From Streptomyces brasiliensis (GTDB lineage Bacteria; Actinomycetota; Actinomycetes; Streptomycetales; Streptomycetaceae): 63,154 nucleotides of DNA. Position numbers and translations under genes: made by a program. Location of the stretch: NCBI RefSeq assembly GCF_014647875.1, contig NZ_BMQA01000043.1:1-63154 (forward strand), in the 5' to 3' direction. The notes beneath the pieces are model-generated. The model ran no database searches. It saw nothing but the letters and a program-made list of their open reading frames with translations, and was not told the origin of the DNA. How positions within the stretch are numbered: position 1 is the stretch's first letter; each line of letters opens with the position of its first letter. Shown in pieces: positions 62,958 to 63,154 of this stretch.

Positions 62958-63154
62958 CTATTCGAGGGTGTATCGGACGTGTGGGCCACCGAAGTAGCCG
63001 CGGACGATGTGTGGCTGGAGTTGGCCGCGGTGGAAGAACCGGCGGGTTTCGGCGGCGAGTTGGGCCTGGTCACGGGCCCGGCTGTGCATGGGCAGACTGC
63101 GTTTGAGATCGGCGTTGACCAGCTCGTCGGGGTTCAGCTCCGGCGAGTACGAAG
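62958..63154 (-). pseudogene. IS630-family transposase, C-terminal end (runs off the window)
   Basis: The frame enters from the right edge with YSPELNPDELVNADLKRSLP, the catalytic-Glu region of IS630 transposases, and ends with GYFGGPHVRYTLE and TAG at 62958-62960. Whether the gene is intact lies outside the window. Confidence 0.65.

Noticed and set aside
1..63154. CRISPR array, tRNA, rRNA or integrase-attachment site
   Set aside because: No spaced direct repeats, cloverleaf-like genes or rRNA segments were recognised, and no intact integrase or att duplication was seen.
1..63154. Secondary-metabolite gene cluster
   Set aside because: No polyketide, peptide synthetase, terpene or RiPP core genes are present; the LAL regulator is better explained by the ben operon.

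Overview
The window is high-GC actinobacterial DNA, most like Streptomyces or a close relative. Support for this comes from the codon use, from actinobacterial families (an Scr1-type XRE regulator with a DUF6879 partner, an RsbW-like ATPase, a DUF2786 protein) and from the insertion-sequence types. No tRNA, rRNA, CRISPR array or replication gene is visible. At least twenty insertion-sequence copies or fragments are scattered through the window, mostly broken and sometimes nested, which suggests an accessory region such as a chromosome arm, island or large plasmid.

Layout: (1) 0-4 kb holds a HigBA-like toxin-antitoxin pair with a frameshifted toxin, a small Smr protein, a decayed ISL3 element and an IS630 remnant. 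(2) 4-24 kb is an aromatic catabolism island. A LysR regulator diverges from pcaF-pcaI-pcaJ; then come transposon and gene fossils, a PcaD-like hydrolase, a leftward block benA-benB-[benC-FCD-benD fusion]-LuxR/LAL regulator-benE, and a rightward block catR-catB-catA-catC followed by a salicylate-hydroxylase-like monooxygenase. Together these would take benzoate (and perhaps salicylate) through catechol, muconate, muconolactone and 3-oxoadipate to succinyl-CoA and acetyl-CoA. (3) 24.1-29.8 kb is a tightly overlapping four-gene operon ending in an SMC/MukB-like ATPase. The gene sizes recall kleisin, winged-helix and SMC subunits of MukBEF/MksBEF/Wadjet complexes, but a second small winged-helix-like protein stands where a JetD nuclease would be expected. 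This is the best candidate for an undescribed system.

(4) 29.8-34.5 kb has a PEBP-family protein, a THEP1-like NTPase and many gene and IS fragments. (5) 34.6-43 kb has a Tat-exported purple-acid-phosphatase-like enzyme, an RsbW-like ATPase, an Scr1/DUF6879 pair, a SWIM zinc-finger protein, a conserved partner and a DUF2786 protein. (6) 43-46 kb has a decayed IS4 element abutting a major-facilitator gene that carries an internal inversion. (7) 46-55 kb has a ROK repressor and three exported proteins: a metallo-beta-lactamase-fold hydrolase, a multidomain esterase and a neutral-ceramidase-like enzyme. (8) 55-63 kb has nested insertion sequences (one with an intact transposase and matching 27-bp ends), a second PEBP protein, a zinc alcohol dehydrogenase divergent from an IclR regulator, and a terminal pile of IS fragments.

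All family assignments come from reading motifs by eye; no database search or structure prediction was run.
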